From Microcebus murinus (Eukaryota; Chordata; Mammalia; Primates; Cheirogaleidae): a DNA stretch of 64,000 bases. The translations under genes were made by a program, and so were the position numbers. Under the pieces are notes generated by a model, which was not told the origin of the DNA, ran no database searches, and saw only the letters and a program-made list of their open reading frames with translations. The stretch is from positions 56,934,501 through 56,998,500 of the forward strand of contig NC_134111.1 in assembly GCF_040939455.1 (NCBI RefSeq), in the 5' to 3' direction. Below, one piece after another: positions 21,220 to 31,262 of this stretch (positions are counted from its first letter, which is position 1; the number at the start of each line of letters is the position of its first letter).

Positions 21220-22695
21220 TTTTTGTTATTATAAATGTGTGAGAAATTCAGAAATCTTAAAATGCATGAAAAAATAAACAAGAAAGTTTGTTGATTTTCC
21301 TCACCATCAAGAGAAAATTTTGTTTCACTTTAGAATATATTTATTTTGTTAGTATATACATATATAATACATAATGTGTATATGCATATATACACATATG
21401 TATACATAAGCTTTTCATCTTTATTATATAAATGGGATCATAGCTGCTTTGTAATTTAAAGTTTTTAATTTCTGTATTAAGCAGCTCTTTCCATATCAAT
21501 CAACATAGATACACCTTGTTATCATCATTATTTCCAATGGCTATAAAATATCTTATTCCATTTAAAGTAAACTTTTGAGATTAAAAACAATCAAAGACAA
21601 TTTTCTCTTTCAACAACCTGGCTTTAAAAGTCAATTTTGGAAGTCTTTTTTCCCTCGAGTTTTTTTATTTTTAGACACAGTCTCACTCTGTTGCCTGGGC
21701 TAGAGGGCTGTGGTGTCAGCCTAGCTCACAGCAACCTTAAACTCCTGGGCTCAAGCAATCCTCCTGCCTCAGCCTCGCAAGTAGCTGGGACTACAGGCAT
21801 GTGCCACCATGCCTAGCTAATTTTTTCTATATATTTTTAGTTGTCCAGCTAATTTCCTTCTATTTTTAGTAGAGACAGGGTCTCGTGCTTGCTCAGGCTG
21901 GTCTCGAACTCCTGAGCTCAAACGATCCACCGGCCTCGGCCTCCCAGAGTGCTAGAATTACAGGTGAGAGCCATTGAGCCTAGCCTTCCCTCTAGTTTTA
22001 ACAATATAAAACTTCTTTGGATTAATGGGTGACTCTGGCTCAGTAGGGTCATATATACTAGAAAGTGCTAAGGACAAAGCACTTTTATATATTTTCAAAT
22101 ATTATATCTCTATGCGTTTATTTTACTTTCTCTGAAAGCTAGTGAGGTTAGATTTTTCAAATATTTATGAGTCATTGATAATTCCTCTTTTCTAAGTCAT
22201 CCCTTCATGTTCTTTGATCAATGTTCTATTTGGAATTTTTAAAATTAATTTGTAAGAGAACTCTCCAATATTTATAAAATTAATGTTAATATTTTCTGTA
22301 TATGTTATAAATAATTTTCTCTGCTTGTCATTTGTATTTTACCTTTGTTAATTTTTTCCATGTAGAATGTTTCAAATTAGTCAGAGTTTTAAACACTTAC
22401 CCTAATGGTTTCTATTTCTATTGCCACAGTAAGATTATCACTAGCCCATAATTATATAAATATCCACTTAAACACTTTCACATGCTTTTATGGGTATTTG
22501 GGTTTTTGTTTAACATTTGAAGTCTTTAGTCTACTTGCAATTATTTTGGTATGAAGTATGAGAAAGAATTCTAACAATGTTTGTACCAAAATTTGGACAT
22601 TTGTCCCCGATGAATTGAATACCTTGAACATATGCCAATATTTTATATTTATTTGAGTCTATTTTGAGGTTTACAATTCTGTCACCAATTTAATT
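21220..22695 (-). mobile_element. L1M ORF2 end and 3' UTR, antisense, split by an Alu
   Basis: The antisense landmarks left of the Alu are ATATAAATGGGATCATAGCT and TTTCCATATCAATCAACATA. Right of it are TTTGTAAGAGAACTCTCCAA, ATAATTTTCTCTGCTTGTCA, ATTTGTATTTTACCTTTGTT, AATTATTTTGGTATGAAGTA and ATTTGAGTCTATTTTGAGGT. The order runs from the 3' UTR (left) into the ORF2 C-terminal region (right). Confidence 0.75.
21650..21999 (-). mobile_element. Alu SINE, strepsirrhine type, minus orientation, with target duplication
   Basis: The body runs from about 21664 to 21985. The target duplication is TTCCCTC(G/T)AGTTTT at 21650-21663 and 21986-21999 (one mismatch). Between the arms is the linker TTTTTAGTTGTCCAGCTAAT followed by TTCCTTCTATTTTTAG, typical of strepsirrhine Alus. 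The insertion is inside the antisense L1M. Confidence 0.93.
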
Positions 22696-22699
22696 ATAA

Positions 22700-23462
22700 A
22701 TTAGTCATTTGACTATCTAAAACTTTTAAATCAATAAAAGCATAAAAGTCAAAGAACAAATTAGAAAACTTATCACAGCAAATATAACAGACAAGTTGTT
22801 GATAACATTAATATGATAAATCATACAAGTTAACAAAAACTACCAAACTTCAGTGGCAGGCATGGAAGATGGGCAAAGGACAAGAGGGAACAACTCGTAA
22901 GAGAAGAAAATTAAAGGACCAATGTAAACATGAAAAAAGTGGTTTTCACCCTCTAGTAATCAGATACATGTAAGTTTAAGAAATGAGATGACACTTATTA
23001 AACTGTCCAATTAGCAAGAATTGCTTCATAAAACAAATTTTAAAAATCCTCAAACTTGAAAAACATCTGAGGAGAAAGGCACCCTTATACTTCCCAGCAG
23101 GCATATAAATTGGCAGTATCATTTTTTAAAACAATTTGGCAATAGCTAACAAAAGTCATAAAACAGTATACATCCTTTGACTCAGCAATTTCCTTCAGAG
23201 TCTAGCCTAGAAAATAATCTGAAATGTAGTAAAAGATTTATGTACAAAGATACTCACCCTAGTGTTTTTATATCAAAAATAGAAACTAGGTAAAAATCCA
23301 GTAAAATAATGGATATATAAATCATAGCATCAAATGCTCTAGCTATTTAAAATAGTCACTTACAAAACTATTTAATAGTATGTGGAAAATATTACAATAT
23401 AATATTATTATGTGAATACAAAAGAAGATTTTTAAAGTCCCAGTCAATTTACATAATATTAT
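22700..23462 (+). mobile_element. L1M ORF2 3' part, plus orientation
   Basis: Landmarks are AGCATAAAAGTCAAAGAACA, GAAAACTTATCACAGCAAAT, GATGGGCAAAGGACAAGAGG, ACCCTCTAGTAATCAGATAC, GACTCAGCAATTTCCTTCAG and TATGTACAAAGATACTCACC, which follow the end of L1 ORF2. The reading frame is destroyed by stops. Confidence 0.75.
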
Positions 23463-23463
23463 A

Positions 23464-23480
23464 TCACACACACACACACC
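23464..23480 (+). repeat. (CA)n short tract
   Basis: Eight CA units (CACACACACACACACC) lie at the junction between the L1M fragment and an L2-like block. Confidence 0.85.
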
Positions 23481-23910
23481 TGCAGATTCAATCTATCACC
23501 TGAACTTCAGACTCGTGCAGAACTGCCTACTCTACTTGAATGTCTGTCAAATTGTCCACAAGAAAATCCCCAAGTACTAGTCATCCCCAATTTATCCACT
23601 TAACTAAATGGAAACTCTATTCATCTAGATGATCAGGCTAAAAACCTTAGAGTCATAATTATTAATAACAAGTCTCCATCTCTTTTCACCCACTTCTAAT
23701 AGAGATATAAATCCCATTTACTCTATTTTCAAAATATTCCAGGATCTAACGACCTCTCACCGCTTTCATTCTAGTTTAAGCCACAGTCATCTCTCATGTA
23801 GAATGATTTGGCCCCAGTGGGCCTTCTCCTTCATTCCTTATATCACACAGTCTATTCTCCCCACAGTAACCATAGAGATTCTTCAAAACACATAAGTAGA
23901 ATCATGACAA
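23481..23910 (+). repeat. L2-type LINE, region upstream of the 3' end
   Basis: AGGCTAAAAACCTTAGAGTC, AAGTCTCCATCTCTTTTCAC, AGTTTAAGCCACAGTCATCT and CTCATGTAGAATGATTTGGC follow 'gctcaagccaaaaacctgggagtcatccttgactcctcc … gtccaagccaccatcatctctcacctgg', the segment that lies upstream of the L2 3' UTR. Confidence 0.6.
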
Positions 23911-24350
23911 ATAGGTACTAAGTTGTATTTATTACAAGCGAATTTATTAATTAACCAATTATCCCAATCAATGAAAGGAAGTAACAAAAGTAGAACAAAG
24001 TGACATAAGAACATTTATCTACAATATAGCAAAATTGTTTCTTGGATTTTTTTTCATCTACCTACATAATCTCTTCCTCAACATTCACTTTCACATATTA
24101 AAGCAGAATAAGTCCATGAAGTTTTTCTTAAACTACATGCAAATAATAAAAATGAGCCAGTATCATCACCAGTGAAATCATCAATTTCACTCCAAATGTA
24201 ATAACATGAAATAATTGGTCTCAGTCGTGGACCTCTAAGTCAAAGATCAAGAGAATGTAAACCAAAGGCAGAAATGTCAGAAGTCAGCTATGAAACATGG
24301 GGGAGGAAAACAAAGGAAGCCAGAGCTTTATTGTGGATGTGCAGGCATTA
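23911..24350. other. Unassigned sequence
   Basis: I see no gene or named repeat. The sequence is AT-rich and unique-looking up to the start of the GT-rich minisatellite. Confidence 0.4.
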
Positions 24351-24354
24351 CTGT

Positions 24355-24800
24355 CCTTGTGCGTGTGCATGTCGAATTGAATAGATCTATGCGGGTACGT
24401 TGGCATGACTGGCTGTGTGCATGTGTGTCTGCATGGGTATGTGTGCATGTCAGCTTGAGCATCACATGTGGTGTGTGCATGTTTTGGCCTGAGGGAGAAA
24501 CAGACTATGTGTGTATGTGTGCGTCGAACTGAGAAAAAGAAAGTGTATGTGTATGTCAGCTACGTAAATTTTTAAGTTATGTGGGCATGTCAGCCTGAAC
24601 AAGAGTGTGTGTGTTTGCGTGTGTGTGTCAGCTTGAGCAGGCAAGCATGCATGGGGAGAAGGGAGAGGACTGCGTGAGTGTGTGCAGACTGAATGAGTGT
24701 GTGTGTGTGTCTATGTGAGGCCCTGATGAGTGTATGTGGTATGTGTCAGTGTGTCATCCCAAGCAAGCATCTGCATCTGTGTGCCCGCGTCCACATGTAT
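24355..24800 (+). repeat. Decayed GT-rich minisatellite
   Basis: A degenerate unit close to GTGTGCATGTCAGCTTGAGC recurs at about 24363, 24441, 24472, 24518, 24550, 24581, 24621 and 24680. Spacings are often near 31 bases and are interleaved with (GT)n runs. The block retains several CpGs. Two short frames across it (24290-24532 and 24462-24644 on the other strand) are Cys/Val- or His/Thr-rich by-products. Confidence 0.7.
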
Positions 24801-24829
24801 CAGGTAGGAAGAACTAGAGAGACCTTTTG

Positions 24830-25250
24830 CTTGTCCCTGCATCTTATATGATGAAAGAGCTCTCTAAAAAAACGTCATAAAAGTGCAGTTTTATTAAAAT
24901 TTGCCTTTCCTACAAAAGGGCAGGTCTTTCGACATCTCTTAATTAGCCTCAACAGAAATTAGGTGTAAAAATCACCCTAAAATGATTTAGCAGCAGGGCA
25001 TGGAGAATTCAATGGTACACATTACCACTTTATAAGTTACAGAATGCTATTTTTCTTTCAGTTTAAAATAACTTATTATAATTAACTAATTTTTCCTTTA
25101 CTAAACGGCTCTTTAAATCAGTATTACAATTGATTAGTGTCTCTTGATTAAACATCACTCTATTTCAAATTAGTGTTGAACACATAATTTCTGAACAGTC
25201 ATGATTAAATCATTTTCTAGTGTATTAGTGTTATACATAAACATAAAATA
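24830..25250. other. Unique block, candidate regulatory element
   Basis: It is free of recognisable repeats. It holds AACGTCATAAAAG at 24871 (CRE or CDX/HOX-like), CTTAATTAGCC near 24940, a near-palindrome TTAGGTG…CACCCTAA at 24959-24980, and several TTGATTA, ATTAG and GATTAAA words up to 25240. The motif density suggests a homeodomain-type enhancer. This is inference only. Confidence 0.3.
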
Positions 25251-26220
25251 TACCCTTGCCAGAAATGTTTCAACTTTTAAATCTAAGTACCACACAGCAC
25301 TGACACAGTATGCTGGATCATAACTTTATTTCAATTTCTGCTACGCACTTCCAGCCAGTTCACTTTGCCTCACTATCCAGAGCTGACTAGGAGGGGGCAT
25401 ACCAGACTTAGGTTACACTCTAGCTGTCTATAGAAAGGTTCTTATCCCACTGCTGGCTCCAAGGCTCATCAGATTTATAAATCCCCAAAACATTTGATGG
25501 AAAAACATCAAATTTGTCCTAGGGAGCTGCTCTTCCCCAAAGTTCCAGTTCCAAAGGCCTCTCTATCAGAGGGAAAGTAACAAAGGTAGGATTTCTTTCG
25601 GAGCTCAGCTATTATTTTGCTGTGTTTTCTGCCAGCATCTCATTGATATGTGTGCATAAATATGTACATGTTTATAAATACACACACACATAAAATTTGC
25701 TCCACAACCTAGACTAGAGCTTAATGTTACCCAGCTTTGTTTTTCTAAATCAAATAAAGTCTTGCTGTAAGTATCAACTTACCAACAGTATTCATTATTT
25801 CATACTCCCTCCTGCTCTAGTCTCACAAGAGCACCAGGAAATTCAGCAAACCTGAGCATGGGTTTATGACTTTCAGTCTGTTGTGGTCACCACTGAGATC
25901 CTGGTGTCCAAACACCAAGAACAAGTTAAAGGTCTTTTAGCCTCTCCTTCCTGGGAAGATGGGAAAAGGTACACTTTAGTCGACAGCAGCCAACATTGCT
26001 GAATTCTATTAATGTAGTATTTTTGCCTGGATTTACAGACTTTTTGGATATTCTGTGGTATATGGATTGTACTTTTTTCAGGTTAACAATTAGATATATT
26101 GCACCAGGTACTGTCCTGAAAAGGTGTCTGGAGGTTTATGAAAAATATACTGAGCATATTTTTTGAAAATTTAACTAGAATGCTGTCAAAAATAAGTTTA
26201 TGTTATGTTTCCACACTTTT
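25251..26220. other. Unassigned sequence
   Basis: I see no exon or confidently named repeat. A short (CA)n run lies at about 25680-25691. The part around 25330-25620 is less AT-rich than its surroundings and unique-looking. Confidence 0.45.
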
Positions 26221-26224
26221 AAAA

Positions 26225-26975
26225 CACCCTGGGAGTGTGTATATATGTTTATGTATGTGAATGTACATGTGTGTCTTTATATATTGCTCAAAGTTTTCCA
26301 TTGATGTGTTTTCTTGAGCTATAACAGTTTTTTAAAATCAAAGTTTGATCATTTTCTATAATAGGTTCTTAAAAATCTCTTTTCCAGCTTAGTATGTGCC
26401 TTTGGTTTTATTAATGAGAATTAATATCCAGAAGATTTCATCAAGATTTTCAAGTATATTTGCATAAACTTACACAGGGTATTTGCATAATTAGTAATCT
26501 TCTCTGACTCTAGTGCCCTTTTCTCATTCTTAAATTTGTGTTTTCCTTTTCCCCTCCTCTTTTTCATTCAGTTTACCAAATGCCTATTTCATTGTTTGAT
26601 TTTAAATCAATCTTAGATTAATAAATCATACTTTTTTTCTGTCTTCTAATATTAAATTCTGTGTTTTGTCTTCATTATTAATTTATTCTTACCTGCATAA
26701 GTTCTGCTTATTGAAGTTATTTTGTTTCAGGATTCCCCCCGCAAATATCTAGAGTTTAATTTAGAGAAACTTATTTATTTCAAATTTTATTTTTAAATAA
26801 AATCTTTTAGGGTTATAAATTTTTCTACAAATATACTTTTGGCTGCAAAGCATAACTTTACCATGCAATTTCTTCTCCAATTATTTTCTTAAAAGCCTGT
26901 AAATTTATCTTTTATTTCCTCACTGACATAGTGGTTTTGACTATTTACTGCAAGAAATTTTCAGGGTTTTATTAG
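26225..26975 (-). mobile_element. L1M ORF2 fragment, antisense
   Basis: The antisense L1 ORF2 order is visible: TTAGGGTTATAAATTTTTCT, TTTGGCTGCAAAGCATAACT, TTTATTTCCTCACTGACATA and GTGGTTTTGACTATTTACTG. These correspond to 'gctataaatttccctctaagcactgctttagctgcatccc … cttctttgacccatgggttatttag'. Upstream T-rich antisense sequence continues the match. Confidence 0.65.
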
Positions 26976-28620
26976 AGGGTGGGTGGTAGATGTTTGCTTT
27001 TTCCTGTGAATACTCTTACGTCTGGAACAGAAATTTTGTGAATGGGAGCACTAAGACATTAAAACCTTAATGATATTATTAGCTATTGATAAGTCTCCAT
27101 TTATTACTCCACATTTCTTTTCCTTATTTCTATTCTAGAAACAACTGCAAAATTTTCTATTTGTGCACTTCAGTCCAACCTGTCAAAACTAAAAGATTTT
27201 TCGAGTGGAACTTTTAGCAAAAGTTCGCCACAAAACATATTTTTTTCTTTTCTCTACCTACCTAGACCTAGAGTACATACTAAGGAAACACTGCTGATCT
27301 TTACAGGTAGTCTTCAATCTTACTGCGGCTGGCCAGCAAACACAGACTCTTGGTAGTCAAGGGACAGGCTCTCTCCCTTTGCCACGCCCTCTCTTCCTTT
27401 CCATCGACATCACTTCTTAAGTAGTAATCATAAACAGTCATTCAGAGGCAATTAAAAACATCCTCGTGATTGAATTTCTTTAAAGCCACTTAATAACAGA
27501 AATGCTCCAATGAGCCATTAAAAATATCCTGTTAGACATTTGGGTTTCCTCCAGCAAAGGATGCAGTGGGGAGTTCAGGAGGTTGAGAACAAGGTAGGGG
27601 CTGCAGAGAAAATAAGTAAAGCCTCCAGATGAGAGCATGGTTATTTTTCTATTTTATATGCACTGGTTTAAAAGCCATACATGAAACTAAAAATACTCTT
27701 GTGAAATGACTTTTACTTTTGGCGAGAACACTTCACAGTTTCACAGGAGATTCTTCAGACCTTTGACAGAGATCAAAATAAGAACCAATTTTAAGATGTC
27801 ATTCCTTATCTAGCATTTTACCAAGACGCACTTCACCCAAGATAGATGAAATGATAAACTGTTTCCTCCCTCGGTAGGTGTCAGATAAACCATCTTTCCC
27901 ATTTCTGCCTTGACTATAGTTTGCAGAATATGATTGACGATATATTCCAAGCAGAAGTCCCCAAGGAAAACATCTTCTGATTACCCTAATGAAATGGTAT
28001 ATTCCGTAATTCATTAACCTGACTGGAGTGACAAAAATAGTCCACAAGAAAAAAAAAAAAAGTATTTCTATAGTGTCCAAAGAGACAAAGCTGAGATAAT
28101 TCATTAGCAATAGCATATGCTTAAAATTCACAATGTTCTGCTGCAAACTGCAAGGTTTCCTGTAAAAAAGTAATAGCAAGAAGCATACTCTGTTCTTCTT
28201 TTTGAAGAAAATGGTCACCTCCAAAGAAGCCTGCATAATTCTTATTATTTAAATAATTTAAATTCTTGTTTTTCCATGAAAGAAAATTTCCCACCCAATA
28301 GATTCCTAAAACGCATATTGTACTAAGGCAAAAAGTTAAATACACGTCCACTGAGCACAGTGATTTATGCAGTGGGAAGGGGAGGCTAATAGGCTTTTTT
28401 TCTTCTTTTCCAGGTTTCTTATGCCTCTTCATTGAAGAAGATTGCCTGCCATTCCTAATAAATATATATTCTCCAAGTGTGAGGTCATTCTGTTTAGGGT
28501 TCTTAAATTAGTGGAGCTTTAAACATCATTTCACCCAAAACTAGCTTTTATAAAAGGCAATATACTAATATGTAAAAACCAATTTCTTTCGGTAAAGTAC
28601 TTCAATGTTCAAAAACAGCA
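26976..28620. other. Unique block, no gene seen
   Basis: I recognise no repeat across more than 1.5 kb. Overlapping minus-strand frames of 145 codons (27799-28236) and 103 codons (28121-28432) have no domain, and the first runs through poly(A) runs, so neither is called a gene. Words such as GGCAATTAAAAAC and GCCATTAAAAATATC at 27440-27530 resemble homeodomain sites. Confidence 0.4.
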
Positions 28621-28690
28621 TGATGGTAAAAATGATGCAAATTATGATATTCTGCCTGATTAAGTATAATCCTAATTAGCAACAGCAGCA
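28621..28690. promoter_or_regulatory. Clustered POU/homeodomain-type motifs
   Basis: Within 50 bases there are ATGCAAAT (28635-28642, the POU octamer core, continuing to ATTATG), TGATTAAG (28658-28665) and the palindrome CTAATTAG (28672-28679). This density suggests a developmental enhancer core. Function and conservation are untested. Confidence 0.35.
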
Positions 28691-29884
28691 GTAACACAGA
28701 CCTTGGTGGTCAAGAGACTTTGGTGGAGTCCTGTTCTCACAGAAGGTGCAACTCCTAAGCCATGAAGGACATTTGTGCACTGAATGTCATCTCTACATAG
28801 TGAACCTAAAAGAATCTTCTCTACACTTGTGAATTTTAATCTGCAACTGAGGCTGGCATGTGAATATCATTTGGGTATAAAGGTAGTGAACTTAGACATC
28901 TCCCCATTAAGTAAAAGGCCAAAGATCCCAGATCTTAAGTCTTAAAAATTAATTCACTGGAATACCTTTTTCCATTCTAAAGAACTATTCTTTTGCACAC
29001 AAAAATGAACACATCACAACAGAAATTCTAGGCTTATGGGAATAAGCCATCCATTTACAAATAAAGCACAATACCAGTCCTGGACTTTTTGTAAAAAAAA
29101 AAAAAAATCTGTAAAAAGAGATATCAAGGTTCTGTTAGAGATTATATAACTTTGGAAGTTACAAGGGGGAAAAAGCATGTTTCAGCCTGTGTATGGAACA
29201 TATTTCTCTATGGTTGGGTTCATTTGAGAAAGGTAAAAGAAAGCAAGTTACTGTTTAAGAGCTCAAAATTCATAATGAATCAAAAGATAACTTTGCACCT
29301 GTCATAAAGATCTAGCCAAAGAAATATTCTAACTCACTAACCTTGATTCCATAAGTGATATTAAGTACATGAAGCAACAAGAGTGAGACTCTTTTCTGCC
29401 TTGTCTTGTCCCCACATATCAAATTCTTAAATTATCACAAAATACTGCATAGAATTGCTATGCTCTATTACACAGCTACAGTGCAAGTCTCACAAATAGG
29501 TGAATTTTAATTATAGATAAAAAGATGAAGATGCTTGCTATGACTAAACAAGTATTATACAATTTTATATGTAGCTTTCTTTTCTAGGCTACCCAAAGCC
29601 ACAAAGCTGAGTTCATTTTTAAATCCTCCTTAGCTTTTTGTCAAACTTTGATTCACTATCAAGTAAACCAAATTAACACTCCTTTCTCTTTGTTACCATT
29701 GTTTCTCTTAGTACAGAGCATCCTGACTTGGATTGTTTGTCTTGTATTTTACTGTTCATCTTTCTCTACTTTCCTAACCCTATGCCCAGACTCTAAGACC
29801 TCCCTCTATCAGTCATATAAATAGCAAAATCAAATAAATTCAAACCAAATGGTTTGCAATTATTTTTAAATCTTACATTATTTT
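28691..29884. other. Unassigned sequence
   Basis: I see no gene or clearly named repeat. An A15 run lies near 29093. The 29600-29830 part is pyrimidine-rich and might be an old LINE remnant. Confidence 0.4.
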
Positions 29885-30700
29885 GGAAGTCTTTTGGTTG
29901 CAAGCAACTGAAACTGAAACTCAAAAGGTTTGAGCAATATGGGCATGGTCGCTCATGCCTTTAATCCTGGAGCTTTGGGAGGCTGAGGAGAGGGAATGAC
30001 TTGAAGTCAGGAGTTTGAGATCAGCCTGGGCAATATAGCATGACCCCCATCTCTTCAAAAAAAATTTAAAAATTAGTTGGTTGTGATGGCATGTACCTGT
30101 ACTCCCTATAGTCCTAGCTTCTTGGGAGGCTGAGGCAGGAGGATGGCTCGAGGCCAGGAGTTCGAGGCTGCAGTGAACTATGATTGTGCCACTGCACTCT
30201 ATCCTGAGAGACAGAGTGAGACCCTGTCTCTTTGTGGGAGGGCGGGGGTGGCACGTGGAAGACTTGAGCAATAATCAATAAAAGGTATTTATTGGTTCAT
30301 GTAATAAAAAACTCCAGTGATAGGGTTTGGCTTTATCCAGCAGCTAAACATTGTCATCAAGACTATCTTTATGCCAACCTTCTGATCTTTGGTTTTATGT
30401 TCACCCTAAGGCTTTTTTTTTTTTTCAAATCTTCAGATGGTTTGCCTTATGCCTCTAAGGCTACAATTTCAATTATTTCCAGCAGGAAAGTCAGAGCCTG
30501 TTTCCCTAGTAGCTCAATTAAAATGCTAGTATCTAGTCCAGTTGTATATGTCTGGACCATGTGACCATCACTAAAAAAAATACTGTGGGTAAAGAGATGG
30601 GGAACACTGATGGCTTAAGCCAACCAGAGCATTTCTGGAACTGAAGAAGTCTATGTTACCCAAACTGCATAATTAGAAATATTTGGGAAAAAGAAGGGAT
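29885..30700 (+). repeat. Ancient medium-reiteration repeat, split by an Alu
   Basis: The left part (TTGGTTGCAAGCAACTGAAA, CTGAAACTCAAAAGGTTTGA) resumes after the Alu with GGTATTTATTGGTTCATGTA, AAAAACTCCAGTGATAGGGT, CCAGCAGGAAAGTCAGAGCC and TCTGGACCATGTGACCATCA. This order is common in mammalian genomes, but I am not sure of its family name. A 90-codon frame at 30292-30564 lies within it and is not a gene. Confidence 0.55.
29930..30273 (+). mobile_element. Alu SINE, old (AluJ-like), plus orientation, with target duplication
   Basis: The body is at 29940-30263: GGGCATGGTCGCTCATGCCT, GGAGTTTGAGATCAGCCTGG, an A-rich middle, GGCTGAGGCAGGAGGATGGC and GACAGAGTGAGACCCTGTCT. The target duplication TTGAGCAATA lies at 29930-29939 and 30264-30273. 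The usual A-tail has been replaced by G-rich sequence (GGGAGGGCGGGGGTGGCACG). Confidence 0.93.
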
Positions 30701-31129
30701 GTTTGGGAGTCAACCGACAAATCTTGACATTTATCCAGTTGTCACTCTTCTTCCCTTTTCATTCCTCATAATATCCCACACAGCATAGCATAACATTCAC
30801 AATACAGTAGGTACAATATGAATAAGTAAAACACAAATATACAGAGAATAAATACTAACTAAATGCTTACAAGACTAACTCAATATGTTCAGGAATCACA
30901 AGATAAGAAGGAAATAAAATTTGCAAATCTTTTTTAAACAAACTTGGCATTTTTAAATACTCGTGTCACAGGCCTATGTTTGTTTTGTTTAGTTCTGTTT
31001 TTGTTTTCTCACTTTTAAAGCACCATATATTTTGAATCACACAAGAAAAGAACACATGGTTCCCTAATATTTTAAGTGTGATGTCATAATTTTATTGGAG
31101 AATTTTAAAAATTTAAAAATACAACTTTT
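30701..31129. other. Unassigned AT-rich sequence
   Basis: I see no gene or named repeat. It contains short A/T-rich words only. Confidence 0.4.
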
Positions 31130-31262
31130 AAATAGGGTGGCCATATGTGCTAGTTTGCCCAGAGATTGGTTTATGCATTTTGTCCCTGAAGAACTATTAA
31201 TAACATTCTCTTTCACTCTCAAGAGAGTCCTGCTTTGAACAATAAATTATGTGGTCAGTCTG
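31130..31262. mobile_element. Small DNA-transposon fragment with GGTGACCATAT-type ends
   Basis: It starts AGGGTGGCCATATGTGCTAG and contains GTTTGCCCAGAGATTGGTTT, AACTATTAATAACATTCTCT and TTTCACTCTCAAGAGAGTCC. It ends AACAATAAATTATGTGGTCA. The start and end are imperfect reverse complements. The order matches a common mammalian non-autonomous DNA element whose name I do not recall with certainty. Confidence 0.6.

Noticed and set aside
21220..23462. Twin-priming inversion of a single L1
   Set aside because: The minus and plus parts overlap in L1 coordinates (both contain the end of ORF2), which twin priming would not produce. Separate insertions fit better.
24355..24800. CpG island or promoter
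   Set aside because: The few CpGs come from GT-rich repeat variants. G+C content and CpG density are too low and there is no associated frame or TATA/Inr arrangement.
27799..28432. Overlapping 145- and 103-codon minus-strand frames
   Set aside because: They overlap in different frames. The longer one runs through an A13 tract that gives a poly-Phe stretch, and neither resembles a known protein.
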